A stretch of DNA of 64,000 bases from GCA-2746605 sp963710615 (GTDB lineage: Bacteria > Bacteroidota > Ignavibacteria > Ignavibacteriales > Melioribacteraceae): contig CAVQBF010000005.1 in NCBI GenBank assembly GCA_963710615.1, positions 1-64,000 on the forward strand, given 5' to 3'. Shown here piece after piece: positions 49,087 through 58,273 of this stretch. The notes below the pieces were generated by a model. The model searched no databases and was not told the origin of the DNA. It saw only the letters and a list, made by a program, of their open reading frames with translations. The translations under genes were made by a program, and so were the position numbers. Each line of letters opens with the position of its first letter. The stretch's first letter is position 1.

Positions 49087-50628
49087 ATGACAAACCATAA
49101 CACCATTCTAGTCATTGATTTTGGCTCTCAATATACACAGCTGATTGCACGAAGAATTAGAGAACAAAAAGTTAAGTCAATTATTTATCCATTTGATACA
49201 CCCATAAATAAAATAAAGGAATTGAAACCAATTGGGATAATTCTTTCCGGTGGACCAACCAGCGTCTATGATGAAAACTCCCCGCAAATTAACGATGAAC
49301 TTTTTCAACTTGACATCCCAATTTTAGGTATATGTTATGGTATGCAACTTATTGCAAAGTATTTTAATGGAAAAGTTGAACCGGCTGAAAATCGCGAATA
49401 TGGTAAAGCCAAATTAGAAATTTTAAGGGGATCTCGAATACTTAAAGATATTGTAAATCATTCAACTATTTGGATGAGTCATGGTGATTACATCACAAAA
49501 ATTCCGAAAGATTTTTTAGTAGAAGGGAAATCAGAAAATTCTCCGGTTTGTGCAATTTCAAATCAGGGGTTAGATATTTATGGGTTGCAGTTTCACCCGG
49601 AAGTAGCTCACACAGAATTTGGAAAAACTATTATAAAGAATTTTTTATTTGATATATGCAATTGTACAGCAGATTGGACACCTGCCAATTTTGTTGATGA
49701 ATCCGTTAACGAAATAAGAAAAAAAGTAAAGGATTCTCGTGTAGTTTGTGCATTGAGTGGTGGTGTCGATTCCTCAGTGGCAGCAGTTTTGCTTCAGAAA
49801 GCAATCGGTGAAAACTTGATTTGCGTGCATGTAGATAATGGTTTAATGAGAAAAAATGAAAGTGAAAATGTTGTAAAAATGTTTAAGGATAATTACAACC
49901 TCAATATCATTCATGTTGATGCGTCAAAATTATTTCTTGAAAAACTTAATGGAATTTTTGATCCCGAGAAAAAAAGAAAAATAATTGGTAATACATTTAT
50001 TGAGGTTTTTGAAGAAGAAGCCAAAAAATTTGGCAATGCAGAATATTTAGTGCAAGGTACACTTTATCCCGATGTAATTGAATCTGCTTCACACGGCTCT
50101 GCAGCACATACAATTAAAACTCATCACAATGTCGGCGGTTTACCCGATAAAATGAATTTGAAATTAATCGAGCCTTTCAAAGAGTTATTTAAGGATGAGG
50201 TTAGAGAAATAGGAGAATTATTGGGACTCCCTTATGAATTTGTTCATCGTCATCCATTTCCTGGTCCTGGTTTAGCAGTAAGAGTTTTGGGTGATATAAA
50301 TGAAAAAAGACTGGCCCTTCTTAAAAAAGTTGATGATATATTTATTAAAGGATTGAAAGAATATAATCTTTACTATAAAATTTGGCAAGCTTTTGCAGTA
50401 TTACTTCCGGTTCAGACAGTAGGAGTAATGGGTGATGCAAGAACTTACGAATTAGTAGTTGCGTTAAGAGCTGTGACTTCTACTGATGGAATGACTGCAG
50501 ACTGGTACAGATTTGATAGCGAATTCTTGGAATATATTTCCAATAAAATAATTAGGGAAGTTTCAGGGATTAATCGGGTTGTTTATGATATTAGCTCAAA
50601 GCCTCCATCAACGATCGAGTGGGAATAA
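49087..50628 (+). CDS. guaA: GMP synthase (glutamine-hydrolysing)
   Basis: This 513-residue enzyme makes GMP from XMP, ATP and glutamine. The N-terminal class I glutamine amidotransferase has the nucleophile Cys83 (GICYGMQL) and the His/Glu pair in QFHPEVAHTEFG. The ATP-pyrophosphatase domain has ALSGGVDSSVAA. The dimerisation tail ends with the family signature (YDISSKPPSTIEWE). Full length. The next gene, radC, begins 12 bases later. Confidence 0.97.
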   Translation: MTNHNTILVIDFGSQYTQLIARRIREQKVKSIIYPFDTPINKIKELKPIGIILSGGPTSVYDENSPQINDELFQLDIPILGICYGMQLIAKYFNGKVEPAENREYGKAKLEILRGSRILKDIVNHSTIWMSHGDYITKIPKDFLVEGKSENSPVCAISNQGLDIYGLQFHPEVAHTEFGKTIIKNFLFDICNCTADWTPANFVDESVNEIRKKVKDSRVVCALSGGVDSSVAAVLLQKAIGENLICVHVDNGLMRKNESENVVKMFKDNYNLNIIHVDASKLFLEKLNGIFDPEKKRKIIGNTFIEVFEEEAKKFGNAEYLVQGTLYPDVIESASHGSAAHTIKTHHNVGGLPDKMNLKLIEPFKELFKDEVREIGELLGLPYEFVHRHPFPGPGLAVRVLGDINEKRLALLKKVDDIFIKGLKEYNLYYKIWQAFAVLLPVQTVGVMGDARTYELVVALRAVTSTDGMTADWYRFDSEFLEYISNKIIREVSGINRVVYDISSKPPSTIEWE

Positions 50629-50640
50629 ACAAGGATAACA

Positions 50641-51315
50641 TTGAAAGTAAAAGAATTACCACTAGACGATAGACCAAGAGAGAAATTGATTCTTAAAGGT
50701 CCGCAGAGTTTAAGCGATGCAGAACTTATTGCAATCCTTTTAAGGACTGGAACAAAAGGAAATTCAGTAATTGAAGTCGCGCAAAAACTTCTTAAAGATA
50801 TTAATCTTGCTACTTTAGCAGGTCGTACAGTTGAATCATTTACAAAATCTGACGGCATTGGAAAGGATAAAGCCGCAACTCTTGCAGCAGCATTTGAACT
50901 TGCAAGAAGAATTAAATTTTCAGATAAGTGGTTTTCGAAGAAGAAAATTGCATCCCCGAATGATCTGGCTGAAATTTTTATACCTCTTCTTAGAGATGAA
51001 GTAAAAGAGAAATTTATAGTAGTATGTTTAAATTCATCGAATCAAATTATAAAATTTGAAGTAATCTCAATTGGTAATTTAAATTCAAGTATTGTTCACC
51101 CAAGGGAAGTCTTTAAAGTTGCAATAGATAATAATTCTGCTAACTTATTTTTAGTTCATAACCACCCAAGCGGAAATTTGGAACCTAGTAGAGAGGATAT
51201 TGCTATTACAAAAAAATTAGTTGAAGCAGGTAATATTTTTGATATTAAGATACTCGATCATCTTATCATTGCAGGTGATTCGTATACTAGTTTAGTTGAA
51301 AAAAGGATAATATAA
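50641..51315 (+). CDS. radC: RadC-family JAB/MPN metalloprotein
   Basis: This 224-residue protein has a helix-hairpin-helix-like N-terminal region (SLSDAELIAILLRTGTKG) and a C-terminal JAB/MPN domain with the metal motif HNHPSGN followed by the acidic SREDIAIT. The family was linked to DNA repair and recombination, but its activity is still unclear. The start is TTG with AAGGA eight bases upstream. It follows guaA closely. Confidence 0.92.
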   Translation: MKVKELPLDDRPREKLILKGPQSLSDAELIAILLRTGTKGNSVIEVAQKLLKDINLATLAGRTVESFTKSDGIGKDKAATLAAAFELARRIKFSDKWFSKKKIASPNDLAEIFIPLLRDEVKEKFIVVCLNSSNQIIKFEVISIGNLNSSIVHPREVFKVAIDNNSANLFLVHNHPSGNLEPSREDIAITKKLVEAGNIFDIKILDHLIIAGDSYTSLVEKRII

Positions 51316-51629
51316 GTAGTAATATTTTTAATTCATTAAAACTATTTTAATTGAAACATTATCAAATAATGTGTATTTTAAGTATCCTTGAGTAGGGTTT
51401 AAGGTAGAAATTATAATAAAATAGAAGTCTACACTAAATACTTAACAAAAATTAGATATTATCTCAATATTTTAATGTATTCTTAAATTAAAATAGAGTA
51501 AATTCTATACTGATTTCTATTTTTAAGTAAAAAAATTATTATATTTTGAAATAAATAAAAGTTTATTAAGTTTCTCGGTTAAAATTTTCGCAATAAATAA
51601 ATCATTCTTTTATATTAGGAGGATTCCAA
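51316..51629 (+). other. Long AT-rich gap upstream of the lipoprotein gene
   Basis: This 314-base gap holds no gene or RNA I can recognise. It is very AT-rich with scattered A and T runs. TTGAAA at 51351 with TATTTT 17 bases later is a possible promoter, which would give a leader of about 240 bases. That length would allow a regulatory leader, but I see no strong structured element. Confidence 0.35.
51617..51622 (+). promoter_or_regulatory. Strong ribosome-binding site of the lipoprotein gene
   Basis: A perfect AGGAGG lies 7 bases before ATG 51630. It is the strongest ribosome-binding site noticed in the window. With AAGGAG (51918-51923) before the following LysM gene, it suggests both envelope proteins are abundant. 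Confidence 0.7.
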
Positions 51630-51902
51630 ATGACAAAAATCAAAAAACTATTCACTACTTCATTGGCAGTGTTATTTTTAGCTGGATCCATTGGTCTTGG
51701 CGGCTGCGGTGTTAGTGATGAAGAAATGGCAGAACTAAATGCTTTAAGAAGTGAAGTTTCTTCTTTAGGTACTGAAGTTAACACTCTAAAAAGCGAAAAA
51801 ACAAAACTTCAAAGAGAAGTTGCTGAAATGGAAGCTAAATTAGAGCAATGTGCTAAAGATAAAGAAGCTACAACAAAAAATTTACAAAGTTTAGGTTTAT
51901 AA
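51630..51902 (+). CDS. Small Lpp-like coiled-coil lipoprotein
   Basis: This 90-residue protein has a signal peptide with a lipobox (GLGGC, Cys at ~29), so the mature protein is lipid-anchored. The rest is a continuous heptad coiled coil (MAELNALRSEVSSLGTEVNTL) of about 55 residues. The design resembles Lpp-like spacer lipoproteins, though there is no sequence match to name it. It sits 28 bases before a LysM protein, and the pair may link outer membrane and cell wall. Confidence 0.8.
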   Translation: MTKIKKLFTTSLAVLFLAGSIGLGGCGVSDEEMAELNALRSEVSSLGTEVNTLKSEKTKLQREVAEMEAKLEQCAKDKEATTKNLQSLGL

Positions 51903-51930
51903 AAAAGTTTAATTATTAAGGAGAAATTCA

Positions 51931-52614
51931 ATGAAATATTATAAGCATGTTCTTGCCTTATTAGCTTTGTTAGTTTTCTTTTCTACAAGTGTAATTGCAC
52001 AAGAAGAAATTTCAACTGAAGAATGGGAAGCTGAAATTGCAAGATTATCACAAGAAAAAGCTGATCTTACAGCTGAATTAGAAGGTCTACAAGCAGAAGT
52101 TAACGCATTAGGTGAAAAGAAAAATTCACTTCAAGCATTTGAAGATTGCCAAGATGAAATGTACGCAATGGTTGGTGCAGATGCAGATGCTGTTGCAGAT
52201 TATAGTGCAAAAGTAAATGCACTTATGGCAGATATTTCTGCTAAAAAACCAGAAAAAGCTGACAGACAAGCTGAACTTGACGCTTTAAAAGCCAGCAAAT
52301 TAAGTGCTCTTCCAGCTTTCTATGATTTAGTTCATGGTAAACTTCAAAAGATGCTCGATGCATGGCAAGAAGCACCTAAAGAAGTTATGTATGAAGTTGT
52401 ACGTGGCGACCATCTCTGGGGTATTGCTAAGAAAAAAGAACATTACGGAAATGGATTTGCTTGGCCAAACATTTATAATGCCAACAGAGACCAAATTAAA
52501 AATCCAGACTTAATTTATCCAAAACAAGTATTTAAAGTTCCTAATCTTACTGAAGAAGAAACTGAAAAATTCAACAAAATTAGAGCTAACTACAAACCAG
52601 CTCCAATGGAATAA
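51931..52614 (+). CDS. Exported coiled-coil protein with LysM domain
   Basis: This 227-residue protein has a signal peptide (cleavage near VIAQ), a coiled coil (~22-60), a helical middle, and a C-terminal LysM domain (~150-210; VVRGDHLWGIAKKKE, WPNIYNANRDQIKNPDLIYP). LysM binds peptidoglycan, so it is probably a periplasmic cell-wall-binding protein. Together with the lipoprotein upstream it looks like an envelope-spacer operon. A terminator follows. Confidence 0.88.
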   Translation: MKYYKHVLALLALLVFFSTSVIAQEEISTEEWEAEIARLSQEKADLTAELEGLQAEVNALGEKKNSLQAFEDCQDEMYAMVGADADAVADYSAKVNALMADISAKKPEKADRQAELDALKASKLSALPAFYDLVHGKLQKMLDAWQEAPKEVMYEVVRGDHLWGIAKKKEHYGNGFAWPNIYNANRDQIKNPDLIYPKQVFKVPNLTEEETEKFNKIRANYKPAPME

Positions 52615-52648
52615 ATTTAATCTGATTTGTGTTTAATTTATTTTTATA

Positions 52649-52717
52649 GGGATATCCTAAAAGTTTTTGAATGTTAATTGCGAGCATTCTATAAATTCTT
52701 TAAGGATATCCCTTTTT
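52649..52717 (+). terminator. Intrinsic terminator after the LysM gene
   Basis: GGGATATCCT-A-AAAG (52649-52663) pairs with CTTT-A-AGGATATCCC (52698-52712), followed by TTTTTATTTT. The loop is about 34 bases. It covers the TTG at 52678 that would otherwise be read as the PhoH start, which argues that PhoH begins further right. Confidence 0.78.
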
Positions 52718-52734
52718 ATTTTAATGAGGTAGTA

Positions 52735-53694
52735 ATTACACAAATAGAAAAAAAAATACAGCTAGAAAACGTTGACCTGCAAAGTTTGATTGGATTTAAC
52801 GACACTAATTTAGCGCCATTCGAGGAAAGACTCTCTGCCTCAATAAGTATTAGAGGCGATATTGCCACTATTAAAGGTGTTGCCGAAGAAGTAGACTCGA
52901 TAGAAAAAATATTTAAAGAGATGATTTATGTGCTGAACACTACAAATAAACTTACGCCAGCAGATGTAAAGACAATAATTGATCTTACAATTGAGGGTGA
53001 AGAGATAATTAGTAACGGTGACTATAACTCAATTGTACTCTATACAAAGAAAGATGCAATTAAAGCTAAAACAGATACTCAATTTGAGTATGTAAAAATG
53101 ATGAGCGAAAATGACATCTGTTTTGGTATTGGGCCGGCAGGCACCGGGAAAACATATTTAGCCGTTGCATTTGCAATTGCTCAATTAAAAAAAGGTGTAG
53201 TAAAAAAAATTGTTTTAGCCCGCCCGGCAGTTGAAGCAGGCGAAAGTCTTGGATTTTTACCCGGCGATTTTAAAGAAAAAATTGATCCTTATTTAAGACC
53301 TTTATATGACGCTCTTCAGGATATGCTTCCTACCGATCAGCTTAAAAATTATATTGAACGAAATATCATTGAGATTGTGCCTTTAGCTTATATGCGGGGT
53401 AGGACACTAAATAATTCGTACATTATTTTGGATGAAGCACAGAACTCTACAAATCTGCAAATGAAAATGTTTTTAACCAGAATTGGACCAAATTCAAGAG
53501 CAATAATAACTGGCGACATTACTCAGATAGATTTGCCGCCTAAAACGCAGAGTGGATTAGTTCAAGTGGAGAAAATATTAAAAAATGTAGAAGGGGTTGG
53601 ATTTGTATACTTCAAAAAATCTGATGTTGTTAGGCATAAGTTAGTTAAAGACATAATTAATGCTTACGAAAAGTTTGGTTCTTCTGAGACCTAG
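52735..53694 (+). CDS. PhoH-family ATPase, probable ATT start
   Basis: PhoH-like P-loop ATPase linked in other bacteria to RNA metabolism. Walker A is GPAGTGKTY, and Walker B is YIILDEAQNST followed by SRAIITGD. No ATG or GTG fits the start. TTG 52678 lies inside a terminator stem-loop. ATT 52735 has GAGG five bases upstream and gives ITQIEKKIQLENVDLQSLIG, which lines up with the usual PhoH N-terminus and gives 319 residues, a normal length. So ATT, or an ATG altered by one base, is the best start. It is a single-gene unit. Confidence 0.88.
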   Translation: MTQIEKKIQLENVDLQSLIGFNDTNLAPFEERLSASISIRGDIATIKGVAEEVDSIEKIFKEMIYVLNTTNKLTPADVKTIIDLTIEGEEIISNGDYNSIVLYTKKDAIKAKTDTQFEYVKMMSENDICFGIGPAGTGKTYLAVAFAIAQLKKGVVKKIVLARPAVEAGESLGFLPGDFKEKIDPYLRPLYDALQDMLPTDQLKNYIERNIIEIVPLAYMRGRTLNNSYIILDEAQNSTNLQMKMFLTRIGPNSRAIITGDITQIDLPPKTQSGLVQVEKILKNVEGVGFVYFKKSDVVRHKLVKDIINAYEKFGSSET

Positions 53695-53720
53695 TAAATA
53701 TTTTTTCACTCTTACGCATT

Positions 53721-53755
53721 AATCCAATATTGTAAGGATTTGAAATTATTGGATT
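53721..53755. terminator. Hairpin between convergent phoH and mazG
   Basis: AATCCAATA (53721-53729) and TATTGGATT (53747-53755) form a perfect 9-base stem with a 17-base loop in the gap between convergent genes. T-runs beside it are poor, so it is only a possible bidirectional terminator. Confidence 0.45.
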
Positions 53756-53765
53756 ATTTATGTAT

Positions 53766-54530
53766 TTAATTGTAGTATTTTTTACTCTCTTCCCAATACT
53801 TATCCATCTCTTCTAAAGAGCTTTCTGTAATTGATTTATTATTCTTTTCTAATTTTTCCTCAATGAAATGAAATCTTTTAATAAATTTTTTATTTGTTTT
53901 GCGTAATGCATTTTCAGCATTTATACCTAAAAATCTTGAATAATTTATTAACGCAAAAAATACATCACCCATTTCTTTTTCAAATAAATCTTTATCACCT
54001 GTCTTTTCACTCTCATGCATTTCTTCAATCTCTTCAATAACTTTTTTCCAAACATCTTCCTTGTGTTCCCAATCAAAACCAATTTTAGCCACTTTCTCTT
54101 GCATTCGTGTTGCTTTTTGTAATTCTGGTAAGTTTTTAGGAATTCCCTCCAAAATTGATTTTCTCCCCTCATTCATTTTGATAGTTTCCCAATTTCTCTC
54201 AATCTCTTTATTGTTTTCTACTTTCACATCAGAAAATATATGTGGATGACGTCTAACTAATTTATCATTAATAGAATCTATCACTTCTTCAATAGTAAAT
54301 AATTTTTTCTCTTCTCCCATAACCGAATGGAAGACTATGTGGAGAAGTAAATCTCCGAGTTCATTTTTTAATTCATCATAATTTTTATCATCAATTGCCT
54401 CAATTACTTCATAAGTTTCTTCTAAAGTTGCAGCTTTTATTGAATCAAAGGTCTGAACTTTATCCCAGCTGCATTCTTTTCTTAACCTTCTCATGATTTG
54501 TACTAATTCATCAAATTTCTCTTTATGCAT
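53766..54530 (-). CDS. mazG: Nucleoside triphosphate pyrophosphohydrolase MazG
   Basis: This 254-residue protein has two tandem MazG domains that hydrolyse NTPs to NMP and pyrophosphate, which helps clear abnormal nucleotides. The N-terminal domain shows CSWDKVQTFDSI, LEETYEVIEAI and ELGDLLLHIVFHS. The second domain shows GFDWE, VIEEIEEMHES and EMGDVFFALIN, with the metal-binding Glu/Asp set intact. It is divergent from the RidA gene across a 95-base gap that should hold both promoters. Confidence 0.94.
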   Translation of the reverse strand: MHKEKFDELVQIMRRLRKECSWDKVQTFDSIKAATLEETYEVIEAIDDKNYDELKNELGDLLLHIVFHSVMGEEKKLFTIEEVIDSINDKLVRRHPHIFSDVKVENNKEIERNWETIKMNEGRKSILEGIPKNLPELQKATRMQEKVAKIGFDWEHKEDVWKKVIEEIEEMHESEKTGDKDLFEKEMGDVFFALINYSRFLGINAENALRKTNKKFIKRFHFIEEKLEKNNKSITESSLEEMDKYWEESKKYYN

Positions 54531-54625
54531 AATAATCCTTTATAATTTTTAATTTGTCAGACGAAAATTAGAATTTTTATATAACAAATAATGAGTTATT
54601 TTTAACAATAAAAAATGAGGCAATA

Positions 54626-55078
54626 ATGATAGAGGAAAAACTAAATGAAATGGGAATTGAAATTCCAGTTGCACCAAAACCTTTAGCATCATATATTCCA
54701 GCTACAAAGGCTGGGAATTTAATATTTACAGCTGGACAAATTCCTATGGTTGATGGCGAGTTAAAATATAAAGGGAAAGTTGGTAAAGAAATATCCCTTG
54801 CAGAAGGTATAAAAGCTGCAGAACTTTGTACAGTCAATTGCTTAAGTGTAATTAAATCCGAAGTTAAAAATCTTGATAATATAAAACGGGTTATAAAAGT
54901 AACTGTTTTTGTAAATAGCACTAATGGTTTTACTGATCAGCCTAAAGTTGCAAATGGAGCCTCTGATTTATTGGTAAAAATATTTGGAGATAACGGGAAG
55001 CACGTTAGAAGCGCTGTTGGTGTTAATGAACTTCCAATAGATTCATCTGTTGAAGTTGAAATGATTGTGGAAGTCTAA
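54626..55078 (+). CDS. RidA/YjgF-family protein
   Basis: This 150-residue protein is of the RidA-like enamine/imine deaminase superfamily. Typical parts are LIFTAGQIP, the middle NCLSVIKSEV, VTVFVN, and the end RSAVGVNELPIDSSVEVEMI, with the Arg that binds the substrate carboxylate in RidA. The length, N-terminal extension and sequence suggest the subgroup often annotated as endoribonuclease L-PSP. Substrate is uncertain. GAGGCA precedes the ATG. Confidence 0.9.
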   Translation: MIEEKLNEMGIEIPVAPKPLASYIPATKAGNLIFTAGQIPMVDGELKYKGKVGKEISLAEGIKAAELCTVNCLSVIKSEVKNLDNIKRVIKVTVFVNSTNGFTDQPKVANGASDLLVKIFGDNGKHVRSAVGVNELPIDSSVEVEMIVEV

Positions 55079-55151
55079 CCAATTTATTATATTTTATCAT
55101 ATACTATTTATAATTTGAAACAAATTTATTTTCTATCGGTAAAATGATATT

Positions 55152-55637
55152 ATGAGAAAATTACTAATCATAACATTTTTGTTTATTTCTTCCATTTCTT
55201 TTGCCCAATTTATTGGTGATGATAGTAAGCCAGTAGATATAAAAAGTGGAATTCTCAGCCAAAATCCGAGTGGCTCACTTCTTAGTTTTATTGATTTCTC
55301 AAAATTTTCAATGAATCATTCATTTGGAATGTCATACTCTTCTTTCGGGAACAATGGTGTTGCTCTTGGTGTTTACACAAATCATTTATCCTATGAATTC
55401 AGTGAAAAGCTGGATTTTCAATTAGATGCCAGTTTCGTAAATTCACCATATAATTCATTGGGAGATTCGTTCACTAAGTCGATAAATGGTGTCTATATTG
55501 ATAATGCAAGAATAAATTACCGGCCATCAGATGAATTCAATATAAGCCTTCAATTTTCTAATTCTCCATACAATTATTACAACCGCTATAATTATGGTAG
55601 AAGTTTTTCTCCATTTTCCAGATATTGGGATGACTAG
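55152..55637 (+). CDS. Exported protein of unknown function
   Basis: This 161-residue protein has a clear signal peptide (~1-19, SISFAQ). The mature part is Ser/Asn/Tyr/Phe-rich with alternating beta-strand patterns (HSFGMSYSSFGNNGVALGVY, KLDFQLDASF, FNISLQFSNSPYNYYN), so it is likely a periplasmic or outer-membrane-associated beta protein. I do not recognise a family. It stands alone between the RidA and LytR_C genes. Confidence 0.7.
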   Translation: MRKLLIITFLFISSISFAQFIGDDSKPVDIKSGILSQNPSGSLLSFIDFSKFSMNHSFGMSYSSFGNNGVALGVYTNHLSYEFSEKLDFQLDASFVNSPYNSLGDSFTKSINGVYIDNARINYRPSDEFNISLQFSNSPYNYYNRYNYGRSFSPFSRYWDD

Positions 55638-55749
55638 CCGATAGGCAAACAATTAAATATTTAGTATTTTACAGTTTCTAATTCATTTTTAATTAATGAT
55701 TATAGAACTACTAATCTGATGAATTAATAATTTATCGTGGGATTAAAGA

Positions 55750-56265
55750 TTGCCTAAAAGAAAAGTAAAAAAAAGCAATAAGAGAGATAAACCGGATGTA
55801 CGAACTTCCACGATGAATTTATTTTACAATCTAATAATATTTTTTCTCGTGGTTTTGATTGTATATTTGAGTTATTCTGCATATTTAAAAATAGTGCAGA
55901 AACCAACAGAGGAAACGGTTAAAACCAAAACCGAAGTAGCTGCTGAAATTATTCAACTTGATGTTTTAAATGGATGTGGTGTTAGTGGAGTAGCAGATAG
56001 GTTTACAGATTTTTTAAGAGCAAGAGATTTCGATGTAGTTGAACTTGGAAATTATCAAATAAACGGCAAGGTAAATTATAATATTGATGAAACTTTTGTG
56101 ATAGATAGAATTGGAAATAAAGCAAATGCAATAAAAGTAGCCGAAGCATTGGGCATTGAAAAAGTAAAAGTAATACAGCAGTTGAATGAAGACTACTTTT
56201 TAGATGTTTCTTTGGTCATCGGTAAAGATTATTATAAACTTAAACCAATAATTGGAAGCGAATGA
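55750..56265 (+). CDS. LytR C-terminal-domain membrane protein
   Basis: This 171-residue protein has a basic cytosolic start, one membrane helix (~24-46, NLFYNLIIFFLVVLIVYLSY) and a C-terminal LytR_C domain (VLNGCGVSGVADRFTDFLRA, FVIDRIGNKANAIKVAEALG). In other bacteria this domain follows LytR-CpsA-Psr catalytic domains; here it stands alone, as is common in Bacteroidota. TTG start. Its end overlaps rsfS (ATGA), a common pairing with the ribosome silencing factor. Confidence 0.85.
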   Translation: MPKRKVKKSNKRDKPDVRTSTMNLFYNLIIFFLVVLIVYLSYSAYLKIVQKPTEETVKTKTEVAAEIIQLDVLNGCGVSGVADRFTDFLRARDFDVVELGNYQINGKVNYNIDETFVIDRIGNKANAIKVAEALGIEKVKVIQQLNEDYFLDVSLVIGKDYYKLKPIIGSE

Positions 56266-56618
56266 ATTTAGATTCAAAAGAATTAGTGGATAAAGTTGTT
56301 GAATTTATCCAATCGAAAAAGGGATTTGATATTACTATTTTAGATCTCAGGAAATTAACTGCAATGGCGGATTATTTCGTTATTTGTTCGGCCAGTGCTA
56401 ATGTTCAAGTTAAGGCGATAGCGGATGAGGTTGATAAGAAACTAAGGAAAGAAGGAACAAAGTGTTATCATAGGGAAGGTTATAATTCTTTAAATTGGGT
56501 TCTTCTTGATTACTTTGATGTTGTCGTTCACGTATTTAAAGAAGATGTTCGGGAATTTTATAACATCGAAAAATTGTGGGGCGATGCAGATATTACCGAA
56601 ATTGAAAATATTGATTAA
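56262..56618 (+). CDS. rsfS: Ribosome silencing factor
   Basis: This 118-residue RsfS/Iojap protein binds L14 of the large ribosomal subunit and blocks joining when nutrients are scarce. Typical sequence: KKGFDITILDLRKLTAMADYFVIC, EGYNSLNWVLLDYFDVVVHVF and REFYNIEKLWGDA. It overlaps the previous gene by 4 bases and is 26 bases before argS. Confidence 0.95.
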   Translation: MNLDSKELVDKVVEFIQSKKGFDITILDLRKLTAMADYFVICSASANVQVKAIADEVDKKLRKEGTKCYHREGYNSLNWVLLDYFDVVVHVFKEDVREFYNIEKLWGDADITEIENID

Positions 56619-56644
56619 TTACAGAATAAATTGGTGAGAAATTA

Positions 56645-58273
56645 TTGAAAAAATATTTAATTGATTTATTTATTCAAGCATCCCATAGATTAGATTATCT
56701 TAAAAACTTAAGTATTCAGCTTAACATTCCACAAGATAATGCGCATGGCGATTATTCTACAAATGTGGCCATGCTATTAACAAAACATTTGAGAAAAAAT
56801 CCCAAAGAAATTGCTCAAGAGATTATTGATAATCTAGAAGTTAATAATTCAATTATTAGGAAAATCGAAATTGCCGGTCCCGGATTTATTAATTTTTTCT
56901 TCACACCAAATTATGTTAATAAACTTATTGCTATTATTAATTCAGAAGCAGAAAATTTTGGTCTATCAAAGGAGTTTAATGGTAAAAGGGCGAATGTTGA
57001 ATTTGTTTCAGCAAATCCCACGGGACCATTAACGGTTGGTCACGGAAGAAATGCTGTACTTGGTGATACTCTTGCAAAATTATTAGAAAGTATTGGCTAT
57101 TCGGTTGAAAGGGAATACTATTTTAATAATGCTGGCAGACAGATGCGTATGCTCGGTGAGTCTGTTGCATTGCGTTATATAGAGCTGCTTGGTGAAAAAG
57201 TTGAATTTTCGGAGGATTATTATCAAGGAGAGTATATAAAGGATATTGCTAAATCTATGTTTGATAAATTTGGCAGCTCATTAAAAGATGATATTAGTAA
57301 TGTTGTATTTAAGAATTTTGCAGAAGAAAGCATTTTTAATGAAATAAAAGAAACTTTAGGCAACCTTAAAATTCATTTTGATAAATTTTATAATGAATAT
57401 GATTTATATAAAAATGGTCATATCGATGATTTACTAAGATTCTTCGAATCAAAAAAATTATCATATAAAAAAGATGAGGCCGTTTGGTTAAAATTTAGTG
57501 AATTAGGACAAGATGTAGATAAAGTAATTGTGAAATCGAGCGGTGAACCTACTTATCGATTACCGGATATAGCTTATCACAAAACTAAATTTGATAGAAA
57601 TTATGATTTGATGGTTGATATTTTTGGATCAGATCATGCTGCTACTTATCCGGATGTACTTGCGGGTATTGAAGCTTTGGGTTACGATAGAGAAAAAGTT
57701 AAAGTAATTATTCATCAATTTGTGACAATAATTCAAAATGGCGAAGTCGTAAAAATGTCTACACGTAAAGCTAATTTTATTACTCTTGATGAGTTGATTG
57801 ATGAAGTTGGTTCAGACGTTGTGCGTTACTTTTTTATTATGCGTAATTATTCTTCGCACATGAATTTTGATCTCGACTTGGCTAAAAAACAATCTGATGA
57901 AAACCCAGTTTTTTATCTTAAGTATGCACACGCAAGGATTGCTTCAATTTTGCGATTGACTGAAGAGCAAGATTTAAGATTGTCACATGAACATTTAGAT
58001 TTACTGGATCAAGCTATCGAACAGCAGCTAATTAAGCATTTACATCAATATAAAGAAGACCTCTACACTACAGCAGTAAATTTTGAACCTCATAAATTAG
58101 CTAATTATCTGGAAACTTTAGCTTCCTTGTTCCATAAGTTTTATACTGAATGCAGAATCATTGGGTCTGAGAAAAATTTAGCCGAAGCAAGAATTGCATT
58201 AATTTCAGCAGTTAAAATAGTATTAAAAAATGGTCTTTCTATTTTTAGTCTGGAAGCCCCAGAAAGAATGTAA
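56645..58273 (+). CDS. argS: Arginyl-tRNA synthetase
   Basis: This 542-residue class I synthetase has an N-terminal arginyl domain, the HIGH-like motif in NPTGPLTVGHGRNAVLGD, a KMSK-like loop VVKMSTRKANFITLDEL, and the DALR anticodon-binding domain ending SLEAPERM. KMST in place of KMSK is common in ArgS. The start is TTG, with homologues beginning at the same place. Its stop directly abuts the stop of the convergent comF-like gene. Confidence 0.96.
   Translation: MKKYLIDLFIQASHRLDYLKNLSIQLNIPQDNAHGDYSTNVAMLLTKHLRKNPKEIAQEIIDNLEVNNSIIRKIEIAGPGFINFFFTPNYVNKLIAIINSEAENFGLSKEFNGKRANVEFVSANPTGPLTVGHGRNAVLGDTLAKLLESIGYSVEREYYFNNAGRQMRMLGESVALRYIELLGEKVEFSEDYYQGEYIKDIAKSMFDKFGSSLKDDISNVVFKNFAEESIFNEIKETLGNLKIHFDKFYNEYDLYKNGHIDDLLRFFESKKLSYKKDEAVWLKFSELGQDVDKVIVKSSGEPTYRLPDIAYHKTKFDRNYDLMVDIFGSDHAATYPDVLAGIEALGYDREKVKVIIHQFVTIIQNGEVVKMSTRKANFITLDELIDEVGSDVVRYFFIMRNYSSHMNFDLDLAKKQSDENPVFYLKYAHARIASILRLTEEQDLRLSHEHLDLLDQAIEQQLIKHLHQYKEDLYTTAVNFEPHKLANYLETLASLFHKFYTECRIIGSEKNLAEARIALISAVKIVLKNGLSIFSLEAPERM

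Noticed and set aside
51316..51629. Riboswitch or small RNA in the long gap
   Set aside because: No stable hairpin or known motif could be drawn; the sequence is nearly all A and T.
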